Assembly (NCBI RefSeq): GCF_002150035.1
Contig: NZ_NETS01000007.1
Coordinates: 62,001 to 126,000 of the forward strand
Origin: Leptospira venezuelensis
GTDB taxonomy: Bacteria; Spirochaetota; Leptospiria; Leptospirales; Leptospiraceae
Direction of reading: 5' to 3'
DNA: 64,000 nt
A program made the position numbers and the translations under genes. The notes beneath the pieces are model-generated. The model was not told the DNA's origin. It ran no database searches and worked only from the letters and a program-made list of their open reading frames with translations. Position 1 is the stretch's first letter. Each line of letters begins with the position of its first letter. Shown here piece after piece: positions 16,667-25,222 of the stretch.

Positions 16667-17981
16667 AGAGAAGTATCCATTCTTCTCCATTTCTGTCATA
16701 CCAATCTTTTTCTGGGTAATAAGTTCCCCCCAAAGTCTCTATTACTTTTTTCATATATGGTTCGCCTGGATCAAAGTCCTGAGCGTCCAGAAAAATAGAG
16801 CCTCCCCATTTTTTCTTAGCTTGTGTATGGGAGAATACTCCTTTTAGGGCTTCGATCCTTTGGTTGTTTAATGGGATCTCATATTTTTGGCAAAGTTCAT
16901 GAACAAGTTTAGAAACAGCAGCGGTTTGTGCAGGATTTGCAAGTAACATCTCTGTATCCTTGCCCACGATCTCTATTTGGAAACAATTTCGGTTTGTGCC
17001 TGTTGCGGCTGCGGCCATATGAAGTGGAGAATCCAGCAATTGGTAGATTTTTCCGTCTTTATCCGCAAGGAATGTAGCAGCTAAATTCCGTTTTTCTAAT
17101 ACTCTTAGAGTTCCATCGTAATCGTTGATTGCAGTGAAGTGTAATACTACACAATCAGCGGTGATTGCTCCTCTGTAATTGTATTTCAGTCTTTTTTCTT
17201 CCGGAAGAAGTCCGTCTGCAGTTTTTTCGATACTTTCCAATTCTGCTTTAGGTGTAGGGGTGACTCCACGGCCTTTATCGTAGCTTGGGTCTTTGACTTC
17301 TCCGTTTTGTCCAACAAAAGGTTTTTCTTTTCTAAGCACCCATTCTCCATATCTATCCTTCCATTCCATTTCGGAGAAATAAGAACCTTTTAATTCTTCC
17401 AATAGTGCTTTAAGAACATTCTCATTCCCACAATCGCTTCCATTCAAGAAGCCGCCGAATTTCTTTTTTGCCTGGCTATGTGTAAATATTCCAGAGCGCC
17501 CGCCGACATCAAAATTTGTGACCGGTATTCCGAATTCTTGGGAAGTCTTTGCAATTGTATAGAGTAGTGATTTTTTCTGATGAGGGCGTTTGAGTATGTC
17601 TTCCTTATCTCCTTCCCAAGAAATATGGATCATACTTGTATCTGTTTTTGGCGCAGCCTTGATGAGAGAAGATCCAGGATCTTCTACCCCATAGATCTTA
17701 CCTTTTTTATCTACGATATAATGTACTAACCATCCGGAATTTGCACTTTTTGTAATATATTCTTCGCTGGAAAGCCCCTTGGTATGATGGAGCAATATTC
17801 CACTTACCTTTGTTTTTTTGCGAAGAGTAGAAAGAGAAGTTGTACTTTTGTCCTTAGGCAATAACTGAGAGATCGGATAAATTGGAGAGGCAAGCTCTGC
17901 AATTGACAAGTTTGTCTCCGGAAGTGAAGAACAATTAGATATAATAAAGACAATGAGTAATAGAAGGACAGTTCTCAACAT
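16647..17981 (-). CDS. Lipoprotein with two N-acetylmuramoyl-L-alanine amidase (Amidase_2-like) domains
   Basis: The 444-aa product has lipobox ISNC (Cys17) and two related domains at about 55-205 and 255-425. Each has an N-terminal zinc-type His (GILLHHT; CVVLHFT), an internal core, and a late FTHSQAKKKFGG / FSHTQAKKKWGG His. The second domain ends FDPGEPY, like AmpD's Asp ligand; the first ends GSDCGNEN, closer to a T7-lysozyme-like Cys. Such enzymes cleave the MurNAc-L-Ala bond in peptidoglycan. Whether both copies are active is unknown. Its start overlaps the end of the upstream membrane gene by 7 bp, indicating coupling. Confidence 0.82.
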   Translation of the reverse strand: MLRTVLLLLIVFIISNCSSLPETNLSIAELASPIYPISQLLPKDKSTTSLSTLRKKTKVSGILLHHTKGLSSEEYITKSANSGWLVHYIVDKKGKIYGVEDPGSSLIKAAPKTDTSMIHISWEGDKEDILKRPHQKKSLLYTIAKTSQEFGIPVTNFDVGGRSGIFTHSQAKKKFGGFLNGSDCGNENVLKALLEELKGSYFSEMEWKDRYGEWVLRKEKPFVGQNGEVKDPSYDKGRGVTPTPKAELESIEKTADGLLPEEKRLKYNYRGAITADCVVLHFTAINDYDGTLRVLEKRNLAATFLADKDGKIYQLLDSPLHMAAAATGTNRNCFQIEIVGKDTEMLLANPAQTAAVSKLVHELCQKYEIPLNNQRIEALKGVFSHTQAKKKWGGSIFLDAQDFDPGEPYMKKVIETLGGTYYPEKDWYDRNGEEWILLFTDFQP

Positions 17982-18553
17982 CCTTTCTCCGTTAGTTTTT
18001 CTTTTAATAATGAAAGGTCCGACCTGACTCTTTCTAAAATGGATTTGGCTTTAGTATGTTTGTTTAGAAGGTCTTTATATTCTGGGACAGCGCGCTTTTT
18101 TTCTTCTCCGAAATCTGGCTCTAAAGGAAGTGTTTCCAGATCTCTCAGGGAAGCTTCTGCATCTGTTCTGATTTTTGTCCAGTTTGCAGTATAACCAGAA
18201 TAGATCTCTTTAGGAAGTTTGTCTTTGGAAACCTTGATACGTTCTTCCATATTAGGAAGGTCTATTTTTAGGAATTCACTTAATGCTTGGGAATCCTGGA
18301 CCAGTTCTTCTAAAATTCCACTTAGATGTTTTTCGATGGCCTGTCTTTGGGTATGGATCGCCTTTTTGGCTCTTCTGAAAATCCTTAGCATTGCCAAGGC
18401 TGAAAGTATCAGTACGGATAGAAAAACCCAAAAGGAAAACTTGGAGATAACCCAGCGGAATCCCGGGGAATCAAACCATTCCTGAAAATAAAAGGCTGAG
18501 CCTCCCAAGACCAATAGGATTAAAAATAATGCGAGAGCAAGAAATCGCCTCAT
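17975..18553 (-). CDS. Membrane protein with coiled-coil domain, unknown function
   Basis: The 192-aa product has two N-terminal membrane helices (about 3-22 and 38-60). A long charged helical region follows (HTQRQAIEKHLSGILEELVQDSQ... and LNKHTKAKSILERVRSDLSLLKEKL) that looks like coiled coil. No catalytic motif is visible. The stop overlaps the amidase lipoprotein start by 7 bp, so the two are translated together; a role in organising the amidase or the envelope is inference. Confidence 0.75.
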   Translation of the reverse strand: MRRFLALALFLILLVLGGSAFYFQEWFDSPGFRWVISKFSFWVFLSVLILSALAMLRIFRRAKKAIHTQRQAIEKHLSGILEELVQDSQALSEFLKIDLPNMEERIKVSKDKLPKEIYSGYTANWTKIRTDAEASLRDLETLPLEPDFGEEKKRAVPEYKDLLNKHTKAKSILERVRSDLSLLKEKLTEKGC

Positions 18554-18629
18554 CTCTTTCTCATTTAGGAAAAGGTTTTCTTTCTGTCAAGGTCAAGACG
18601 GACCTTCTCGAAGCCGAAACTAAATAGTG

Positions 18630-18797
18630 ATGGATGCTTCTGCGAAACATTTCCCTTCTTCTTCCCGCAAATCCGACCCACCTAAAGTCGTTAACCTTGG
18701 ATTTTATCGGATCAAAAAAACTCTCAGGGAAGAAGGTTTCGAAGTAGTGGAAAAAGCAGACGGCAAAATCACCCTCGTGTTACGAGTTAAGGATTAA
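18630..18797 (+). CDS. Small protein, 55 aa, unknown function
   Basis: An ATG at 18630 opens a 56-codon frame ending TAA 18797. The product is MDASAKHFPSSSRK... followed by VVNLGFYRIKKTLREEGFEVVEKADGKITLVLRVKD-type sequence. The second half looks like a small alpha/beta domain (helix RIKKTLREEG, strand FEVVEKA, strand KITLVLRV). Codon choice resembles neighbouring genes. The ribosome site is weak, and an in-frame GTG lies one codon upstream. It is divergent from the coiled-coil gene. It is short, so some doubt remains. Confidence 0.55.
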   Translation: MDASAKHFPSSSRKSDPPKVVNLGFYRIKKTLREEGFEVVEKADGKITLVLRVKD

Positions 18798-18812
18798 GCC
18801 GCGGAGAAAGTT

Positions 18813-18848
18813 GAGACGCAGCGTTTTAATTCACGCAGAGGCGCGGAG
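18813..18848 (+). repeat. CGCAGAG-type repeat, left flank of the GxxExxY gene
   Basis: This 36-nt stretch ends CACGCAGAGGCGCGGAG. It matches the reverse complement of 19317-19352 at 27 of 36 positions (15 of 17 in the core), so the GxxExxY gene sits between inverted copies. Another copy lies at 24543-24568. Confidence 0.6.
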
Positions 18849-18859
18849 CCGCTAAGGGA

Positions 18860-19246
18860 CTATGGATCATAATGGTTTACAATTCGAGAAATCCCTTCTT
18901 TCATCAAAGCAGTTCCGAAGTTTAATAGTAATCCAACAGGCAAATTCATTAACTTAAGATAAGTCAGGACTTGTTTACAATGGACTGGTAACGTCTTTTC
19001 TGTGGATTTAATTTCAATAATAACGTTTTCTTCTACTAATAAATCCACTTTAAATGCGTTTTTAAAAATTGTGCCTTCATATTCAAAAGAGATATATTTT
19101 TGATTCACGACTTGAAGTTTACGTTTTGTAAGCTCTTGGAATAGAATCATTTCATACACCGATTCCAATAGTCCTGGGCCTATCTTTTTATGGATTTTAA
19201 GAGCAGAATCTATGATCTCTGAAGTAATTTGATCTAATTGATTCAT
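18860..19246 (-). CDS. GxxExxY protein
   Basis: The 128-aa product belongs to the GxxExxY family: KIGPGLLESVYE carries the naming motif (G-LL-E-SV-Y). A PD-(D/E)XK nuclease-like core follows, with FKVDLLVEENVIIEIKST (Asp, then E-x-K) and KQVLTYLKLMNLPVGLLLNFG. This is a small nuclease-like fold of unproven activity; family genes often occur as isolated insertions near repetitive DNA. Here it stands alone between inverted CGCAGAG repeats. Mobility is inference from the flanks. Confidence 0.85.
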   Translation of the reverse strand: MNQLDQITSEIIDSALKIHKKIGPGLLESVYEMILFQELTKRKLQVVNQKYISFEYEGTIFKNAFKVDLLVEENVIIEIKSTEKTLPVHCKQVLTYLKLMNLPVGLLLNFGTALMKEGISRIVNHYDP

Positions 19247-19316
19247 TTTGGGACCTCTTCAATTTGCAGGTCTTTAATATGAAATCTTGTTTGTACTTTT
19301 ATAAAAAAATCTGCGT

Positions 19317-19352
19317 CTTCGCGTCTCTGCGTGCGAAAAAACTCAGCGACTC
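19317..19352 (-). repeat. CGCAGAG-type repeat, right flank of the GxxExxY gene
   Basis: On the minus strand it ends CACGCAGAGACGCGAAG, the inverted partner of 18813-18848. More repeat-like sequence (GGGACGCAGAGAT) continues to about 19371 and touches the stop codon of the lipoprotein at 19370. Confidence 0.6.
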
Positions 19353-19369
19353 CCAAGATCTCTGCGTCC

Positions 19370-20173
19370 CTAAGGCGCGGATTCCTCTAACGTAGGAAGA
19401 TCGTCGGAAAATTCTTTTGGCTCCGGTTTTTTGGGGACCAAAGTTTCTCCGCAGCTTTTTTTGATTAAGGAATCTATTTTAGATTTTTCAGCAGAGTGGG
19501 GAAGTATCCTAAGATAGATCCTATAGTTACGAACTGCTCCAGGACAATATCCGTTTTTTAAATATAAACTTCCTAATAATCTTCTGGCGCCCGGATGAGC
19601 AGGTTCATGTTCGATGATTTTTGTGGCGAGCCTCATTGATTTATCAGGATTTGTTCTTGCATTCTTCTTGGATTCGTCCCAGGTTTTGATCAGCTCCTCT
19701 TCATATAAGTAGTAAAGTTGGTTGTTTCCCATCTCCAATACTCTGAACACGATTGCATCTTGGGCTCCGCTCTTGCACATCCCGAACCAGATATCTTCTC
19801 CACTATCTGTCATTTTGTTTCCGCGGACTTTGATTAGATCACTTCCATCTAAACATCCTGCCATCTCGTATATGTCTCTCATCGCTGCAGGCGAAACTGC
19901 TAGTAATACTCTCAGCTGGTTTCCATAAGAAGCGATATCATCTTCTGGCATTGCGTCTTCGGGGTTGATGACATTAGGAGAATCATTGAATATTCGGAGC
20001 TTGATAGAGGATTCAAGAACCCAATCTGGTAAATCTAAACTTTTTATGAATGCGTCTTTTGGTTTCCAGAAAGATCTAATGGTCTCACAGGAAGTAAGGG
20101 CGAAAAACTGGATACCTAACAAGATCAGGAATATGCAGAATTTAGATTTGGAAGCTTCTTTTCCGGTTGCCAC
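19370..20173 (-). CDS. Lipoprotein with C-terminal TPR-like segment
   Basis: The 267-aa product has a basic N-terminus, a hydrophobic core and lipobox ALTSC (Cys29), so it is probably lipidated. The middle region (about 45-165) is mixed alpha/beta with paired Cys (AGCLDG, FGMCKSG). Residues about 180-240 resemble one or two TPR units (AHPGARRLLGSLYLKNGYCPGAVRNYRIYLRILP). Function is unknown. The last codons and stop run into repeat sequence (GCGCCTTAGGGACGCAGAG), so the natural C-terminus may have been altered by the repeat. Divergent from ribH by 47 bp. Confidence 0.72.
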   Translation of the reverse strand: MATGKEASKSKFCIFLILLGIQFFALTSCETIRSFWKPKDAFIKSLDLPDWVLESSIKLRIFNDSPNVINPEDAMPEDDIASYGNQLRVLLAVSPAAMRDIYEMAGCLDGSDLIKVRGNKMTDSGEDIWFGMCKSGAQDAIVFRVLEMGNNQLYYLYEEELIKTWDESKKNARTNPDKSMRLATKIIEHEPAHPGARRLLGSLYLKNGYCPGAVRNYRIYLRILPHSAEKSKIDSLIKKSCGETLVPKKPEPKEFSDDLPTLEESAP

Positions 20174-20220
20174 TCAGGGTAACTTGTGTTTTCTCGATAT
20201 AAGAAGCAACCAGGAAACAG

Positions 20221-20682
20221 ATGCCTCAAGAATTGAAAGCCAAGCTGGACGGAAAGGGACAAAAACATTGTATTATAGTCTCCCGTTTTAACGAATTCAT
20301 AGTCGAAAGCCTTTTGAAAGGTTCAATCGATGGACTCCATATGACAGGAGTCGAAGATAAAGATATTACTGTGGTAAGGATCCCTGGGGCATACGAGCTT
20401 CCGATCGTTGTATCCAAAGCCGCTCAAAGTAAAAAATACGATTCTATCATTTGTTTGGGTGCCGTGATCCGAGGAGCTACCGCTCATTTTGATTTTGTTG
20501 CCGGTGAATCTGCAAAAGTAGGTTCTATTGGAGTGCAACATTCAGTGCCTGTGATTTTCGGAGTTTTGACCACAGACACTATTGAGCAGGCAATCGAAAG
20601 AGCCGGTACCAAGGCAGGTAATAAGGGCTACGAAGCTGCTTTGACTGCGGTGGAAATGACGAATCTCCTTAAGCTTCTCTAA
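20221..20682 (+). CDS. ribH: 6,7-dimethyl-8-ribityllumazine synthase
   Basis: The 153-aa product catalyses the penultimate riboflavin step, joining the ribityl pyrimidinedione to dihydroxybutanone phosphate. Family motifs are present: SRFNEFIVESLLKG (substrate Phe and Asn), RIPGAYELP, GAVIRGATAHFDFVAGES with the catalytic His, and FGVLTTDTIEQA. The length is typical. SD AGGAA precedes ATG 20221. It lies 3 nt upstream of nusB, the common ribH-nusB pairing, and starts a four-gene plus-strand unit. Confidence 0.96.
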   Translation: MPQELKAKLDGKGQKHCIIVSRFNEFIVESLLKGSIDGLHMTGVEDKDITVVRIPGAYELPIVVSKAAQSKKYDSIICLGAVIRGATAHFDFVAGESAKVGSIGVQHSVPVIFGVLTTDTIEQAIERAGTKAGNKGYEAALTAVEMTNLLKLL

Positions 20683-20685
20683 TCT

Positions 20686-21150
20686 ATGTCTTCTTCCAGA
20701 AGGAAGTCCCGCGAAATCGCAGTAATGGCATTATACCAGTTGGAGCTGGTGAATTCCGCATTGTCGGAGGTCCTAAAGTTCCGTTGGTATGACAAAAAGA
20801 TAGAAACTGAAGAAAGGGATTTTGCAGTTTCTATCATAAATGGTGTTGTGAAAAACGCGGAAACAATCGATACTCTCATCAAGAAATACTCGAGGAATTG
20901 GGATTTTGCTAGAATCTCCCCAGTGAACAAATGTATTCTACGTTTGTCCATTTATGGGATATTGCATTCCAAGGAAATTCCGCCCAGGGTCACCATCGAC
21001 GAAGCAGTCGAGTTGACTAAGGAATTTGAAAGCGAGAATTCGGTCCCTTTTATTAACGGGATCTTGGATTCCATCCTTCAGTACGAGACGAACCGACATG
21101 GAAAACCCGATCCGCAAGAACCGAATCTTCCTGGAGACGGAAGAACCTAA
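20686..21150 (+). CDS. nusB: Transcription antitermination factor NusB
   Basis: The 154-aa all-helical protein has the NusB signatures SSRRKSREIAVMALYQLEL (RNA-binding Arg-rich start) and the C-terminal core SPVNKCILRLSIYGILHSKEIPPRVTIDEAVELTKEFESENSVPFINGILDSIL. NusB with NusE binds boxA in rRNA leaders and prevents premature termination. Its end overlaps the next gene's start by 53 bp. Confidence 0.96.
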   Translation: MSSSRRKSREIAVMALYQLELVNSALSEVLKFRWYDKKIETEERDFAVSIINGVVKNAETIDTLIKKYSRNWDFARISPVNKCILRLSIYGILHSKEIPPRVTIDEAVELTKEFESENSVPFINGILDSILQYETNRHGKPDPQEPNLPGDGRT

Positions 21151-23170
21151 ACCCTCCTACTATTATGGGGACGAACCGGAAGAGTTTCGTCCCAGACGTC
21201 ATTATAATCCGACTGCGTTTGCTTGGGGTGCCTTAGCTGCTTCTCTTCTTCTTTTGATCGGTCTTGCAATTTGGTATTCTTTCTTCAGAGAAGGTGGCCC
21301 AGGTTTTGGCGGGAATGGAGTTGTAGATGGTAAATCTCCTTATATGCCAAAGGGAAGTCTTGCCAAAGAATACCAAAGACCTTATTTACCTGATGGCACG
21401 AATAATCCCCTTTTAACGAAGTGTATTTCTTTATATAAACAGAACCATGTTAAACAAGCATTCGATTATTGTACCGAGTTTTTGACAGGCCCTGTTACCG
21501 ACCAAGAAAAGTCTCTCGCTTTGACCATTCTTGGCGTGATCTATTATGAAAACGAAAGATTTCCTCAGGCTATCGATTCGCTGCAGAAGGCGATAACTCT
21601 GGATGGGAATAATATATACGCATATTATAATTTAACTTTAGCGTATGCTCATAGCGGTCAAAAAACTGCTGCAAGAAATACAGCATTAAAAGCAAGAGAG
21701 ATTGCGCCTAATGATCCTCGTATTGCTTTAATGGCGGGGAATCTTTTCAATGAGATTGATGATCCAGATGCTGCGATAGACTCGTATAAGCAGGGACTTT
21801 CTTCTTCTCCAGATGATCCTTATCTAACTTATAACCTTGCATTGAGTTACTTTAAAAAGGGAGAGATCCCACAAGCGGAAGAACAATTTAAGCTTGTAGT
21901 GATGAGGGCGAGAGGTGGAAAACTCGCGGCAATTTCCAATTCATATTTAGGAAATATTTCTTACAATAGAGGGGATTATGTTTCTGCAGAACATTATTTT
22001 AGAGAAGCAGCAACAATAACTCCTAACGATGCAAAGGCATTATATAACCTTTCTATTGTTTTGAAGAAGAATGGTAAATTAGAAGAATCTGTAAAATATT
22101 TGGAACTAGCCAACCAAGCAGGTTCTAATGATCCGGAATTATTTAGATCGATTGCAGAAGGTTTCGAGCAGTTAAATCAAGGTGAGCAATCTATCAATGC
22201 CCTCCAGAAAGGTCTGAAATATAATCCAAACAATTTGGATCTATTATTCCAACTTGCAGAAACATATTATAATAAAGGGAACCTTCTCGCCGCAGAAGAA
22301 ACTTACAGAAGGATTGTAGATTCCACTCCGGGTGACAGTTTTACGGAAACAGCATTATTGAACTTGGGTGTTGTCCTGGACCAGATGGAAAGATATGGGG
22401 AAGCGATTACGTATTTGAATCGTGTCCTGGATCTAAATCCTAAAAATGCAAAAGCATATTATAATTTAGGCCTTGTTTATAAGCACACAGGTAACGGCAC
22501 CCAAGCAATCGAGAATTTCCGCAAAGCATCTTATTTGGATCCGGATGATATCAAACCTAAGGAAGCGTTGGGTGATTATTATTTGGAAAATAAATTTTAT
22601 AGGGAAGCGATAGAAGAATATTCCATACTCTTTAAACAAAAAGAAGATTACTATAAGGTAGCCTTAAAACTTGCGGAAGCATATATGGGCACAGGAGAAT
22701 CTTCCAGTGCAGAAAAAATACTTCTGCAAGTGTTGAACAGATCCAGAAATTCAAATGAGATCAAGCAGGCTCATAAGAAACTTGCACTTCTATACAATAA
22801 GTCAAAAGATCCTGATCTGAAAAACAAGGCCAAAGACGAAGCATATCGCTCCGCTCATATGGATCCGGAAGATTATGAAGGGCGGTTGGTTCTTTCTAAA
22901 ATTCTTTTGGATTCCAATTCTGTTTTGGATCGAGAAAAAGCGATCGAAGAATTGACAGCGATTGTAAAATCAGAAGTAAAACCTAAAACTACATCCACAG
23001 CCTATAATTATCTGGGGGTTGCATTTTACAAGAACGGAGAATATAAAAAGGCGGTTCGTGCCTTCCAAAATGCAATAGACTTAGATCCGTCCAATACGGA
23101 AGCTTACGATAATAAGCGTGCCGCGACGGCCGCATTGGAGGATTCCTCCAAGAGGGACGGTCTTTTCTGA
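21098..23170 (+). CDS. Membrane-anchored TPR-repeat protein
   Basis: The 690-aa product from ATG 21098 has a cytoplasmic N-terminus rich in charged residues (residues 1-40), one membrane helix at about 44-66 (AFAWGALAASLLLLIGLAIWYS) and at least ten TPR motifs. Clear units include AIDSLQKAITLDGNNIYAYYNLTLAYAHSG and AIENFRKASYLDPDD. A periplasmic protein-protein scaffold is likely. The longer frame from 21026 would overlap nusB even more. The gene ends TGA 23168-23170, and the HEAT-repeat gene starts within it. Confidence 0.85.
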   Translation: MENPIRKNRIFLETEEPKPSYYYGDEPEEFRPRRHYNPTAFAWGALAASLLLLIGLAIWYSFFREGGPGFGGNGVVDGKSPYMPKGSLAKEYQRPYLPDGTNNPLLTKCISLYKQNHVKQAFDYCTEFLTGPVTDQEKSLALTILGVIYYENERFPQAIDSLQKAITLDGNNIYAYYNLTLAYAHSGQKTAARNTALKAREIAPNDPRIALMAGNLFNEIDDPDAAIDSYKQGLSSSPDDPYLTYNLALSYFKKGEIPQAEEQFKLVVMRARGGKLAAISNSYLGNISYNRGDYVSAEHYFREAATITPNDAKALYNLSIVLKKNGKLEESVKYLELANQAGSNDPELFRSIAEGFEQLNQGEQSINALQKGLKYNPNNLDLLFQLAETYYNKGNLLAAEETYRRIVDSTPGDSFTETALLNLGVVLDQMERYGEAITYLNRVLDLNPKNAKAYYNLGLVYKHTGNGTQAIENFRKASYLDPDDIKPKEALGDYYLENKFYREAIEEYSILFKQKEDYYKVALKLAEAYMGTGESSSAEKILLQVLNRSRNSNEIKQAHKKLALLYNKSKDPDLKNKAKDEAYRSAHMDPEDYEGRLVLSKILLDSNSVLDREKAIEELTAIVKSEVKPKTTSTAYNYLGVAFYKNGEYKKAVRAFQNAIDLDPSNTEAYDNKRAATAALEDSSKRDGLF

Positions 23171-24507
23171 AAAGAATTCCATTCTTTTGTCTGGTTCTAT
23201 TCTTCACTTTATATTTCGGCGGAAGTATTTTCGCCGAAGAACAAAAGGATCCATTTAAGGAGTCCGTTCTTTCCAAAGGAAGATCTCAATCCAGAGCTAT
23301 CTCCGAGATCAAATCCAAAAACCGTTTGGATCTTGTAAAAGAACTTCCAAAAATTATTTCAGAACCAGACGCAAGAGAAGATAGTATCTTCGCTTCTTTA
23401 GCACTATTTTCTGAGTTAGAAGAATTGGACTCACTTGCTCCAAATTGGGCAAACGAGCTCGATACAGTTTTCAAAACTACCCGAAATACAGAGATCCAAA
23501 CGAGGATCTTAGAACTCGCAGATCGTAAAAAAGAAAAAAGACTGATCTACGCAGTGATTGCAGGACTCACTCATACTGATTTTGAAGTTAGGCAATCTTC
23601 TTATCGATATGTGCAAGGGATCAAGGATGACCGTGCGATGCCTCATGTCTTGGATCTTGCTGTTTCCAATAATCCGGTCTATCGAGAGTATTTTTTGGAA
23701 TCTGCTATATGGATTAAAGACGAAAGGGTGCAAAACCTCATTAATAAATTTGCTACTGACGATATTCCTGCTCTTCGTAGAAGGTTTTTTACAGTATTAA
23801 ATAAAAATAATATACAAGATAATCGTGGTAATATTCCGCGCATGGCTGCTTCTGATCCGGATGAAGATGTTCGTCTACACGGTTTGGAGATCTTAAAAAA
23901 TAGAAAAAGTCGCCAATATATTTCTCTTTTTTATAAAGGAATCACAGAGCCGAATCCGGATCTCAGAAAAATATGCACTGAAGCATTATTCTATTTAAAT
24001 GATAAGCAAGGAGCTAAATCAGTTTCTGAACAATTGGTAAAGGAAACTGTTCCTGGATTAAAAGCAAGATTGATCGATCTACTTTTGGATCTTGGTGCTC
24101 ATGGGGGCGGGCAAGGACTACTTACTGTCCTGGATTTGGATAAGGATCCTGGCCTTCGTTTTCGCGCTGCAGAAGTTATGGGAAAATTAGGATTTAATCC
24201 TGGAACTAGCGAACTTAAGCGTATTTTTGAAAAAGAAAAAGTGAACGACGTCAAACTTTCCCTCTTAAAAGCATTGGGAGAGTTGAAAGACAAAACTTCC
24301 GTACCGGCACTCATCTCTTTCGCTTCTAATAATAAAAAAGAATTTCTTCCTCTTCGTTTGCAAGCGATCGATACTGTTCGGATCATTGGCGATCCAGAAT
24401 GTTTGCCCGCATTGTTCGATGCCTATGTGATAGAAAAAACTCCCGAAGTAAAATCCGAAATGGAAAAAGCGGTCCGAGAGATCATTTCTATTAAGGTCTC
24501 TAAGTAA
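23167..24507 (+). CDS. Exported HEAT-repeat protein with probable CTG start
   Basis: The frame is open from 23116 and encodes a clear signal peptide right after CTG 23167: KRIPFFCLVLFFTLYFGGSI, then FAEE. CTG overlaps the TPR gene's TGA as CTGA, mimicking the usual ATGA coupling, and AGAGGGA sits 9 nt upstream. The next conventional start, TTG 23326, would remove the signal peptide and 53 residues. The 446-aa product has about eight HEAT/PBS-lyase-like repeats (DFEVRQSSYRYVQGIKDDRAMPHVLDLA; DKTSVPALISFASNNKKEFLPLRLQAI). Such proteins act as binding scaffolds. Partner unknown; linkage to the TPR gene suggests a joint envelope role. Confidence 0.72.
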   Translation: MKRIPFFCLVLFFTLYFGGSIFAEEQKDPFKESVLSKGRSQSRAISEIKSKNRLDLVKELPKIISEPDAREDSIFASLALFSELEELDSLAPNWANELDTVFKTTRNTEIQTRILELADRKKEKRLIYAVIAGLTHTDFEVRQSSYRYVQGIKDDRAMPHVLDLAVSNNPVYREYFLESAIWIKDERVQNLINKFATDDIPALRRRFFTVLNKNNIQDNRGNIPRMAASDPDEDVRLHGLEILKNRKSRQYISLFYKGITEPNPDLRKICTEALFYLNDKQGAKSVSEQLVKETVPGLKARLIDLLLDLGAHGGGQGLLTVLDLDKDPGLRFRAAEVMGKLGFNPGTSELKRIFEKEKVNDVKLSLLKALGELKDKTSVPALISFASNNKKEFLPLRLQAIDTVRIIGDPECLPALFDAYVIEKTPEVKSEMEKAVREIISIKVSK

Positions 24508-24522
24508 AGAGTCATAGAGTGG

Positions 24523-24568
24523 AGTGAGACACAGGGAATTCTCACGCAGAGGCGGAGAGTCGCGGAGG
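24523..24568 (+). repeat. CGCAGAG-type repeat copy upstream of a lipoprotein
   Basis: Contains CACGCAGAGGCG followed by GAGAGTCGCGGAGG, the same family as the flanks of the GxxExxY gene. Its last GGAGG is the only ribosome binding site of the lipoprotein starting at 24578. Confidence 0.6.
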
Positions 24569-24577
24569 ATTTTAAGA

Positions 24578-25216
24578 ATGCGGGTTATCCTTTTATTTTT
24601 TGTATTATTAGCGGCCTCCTGCAAAACCACTTTAGAACGTAAATATTTGCCAGAAGCTTCTTGGGATAAAAAAGAAGGAAGGGCGGAACGTTCGAATAGA
24701 GAAAGAGTCGCTTATGATGTACGGGCATGGGAAGTCAGAGGAGAGGTTTTAAAAGGTATATTAGAAGATCCTAATAATAATTCTACTATATCTACATCCA
24801 AAGAAAGTTTGTTGGATTCAGATTTGGGCTGGGATCCCAAAGGGAAACGAGTGTTTTTAGTAGATATTCGCCCTAATACGATATATCGCCCCGTGGACAC
24901 TTTGGGAGAGATCGGGATCCGTTTAGGGGAATGTGAAGGTAAAGATAAGGTCGAATTTCCCTATACATATTATTTTTTCCCTGTAGAGAATGGAGGGGGA
25001 AGGGATGGCAAAAACCAGATCACAAAACACAAATTCGAAAATTCTAAACCTTCTTCTTCGCCAACAAAATTGAAGCATAAAAATTCTTATGAAGAAGAAA
25101 TCAAAAAGGTCTTAGCAGCATTTCCGGAATCCTGTTTTCAAAAGGGCCCGAATTCGTTAGAGGTTCAAATCTTAGGTTATGAACTTTTTACATTTAGGTT
25201 CTTGTTCGAATACTAA
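24578..25216 (+). CDS. Lipoprotein of unknown function, 212 aa
   Basis: ATG 24578 gives MRVILLFFVLLAASC, a very short lipoprotein signal with Cys15. The mature protein begins KTTLERKYLPEASW and is polar, with a beta-rich middle, two Cys (LGECEGK, ESCFQKG) and a Lys/Ser-rich segment at about 150-175 of low complexity. No known domain is recognised. The ORF extends 18 codons further upstream, but those codons lie in repeat sequence and would spoil the signal peptide. SD GGAGG, 9 nt upstream, belongs to the repeat. Confidence 0.72.
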   Translation: MRVILLFFVLLAASCKTTLERKYLPEASWDKKEGRAERSNRERVAYDVRAWEVRGEVLKGILEDPNNNSTISTSKESLLDSDLGWDPKGKRVFLVDIRPNTIYRPVDTLGEIGIRLGECEGKDKVEFPYTYYFFPVENGGGRDGKNQITKHKFENSKPSSSPTKLKHKNSYEEEIKKVLAAFPESCFQKGPNSLEVQILGYELFTFRFLFEY

Positions 25217-25222
25217 GTTGTG

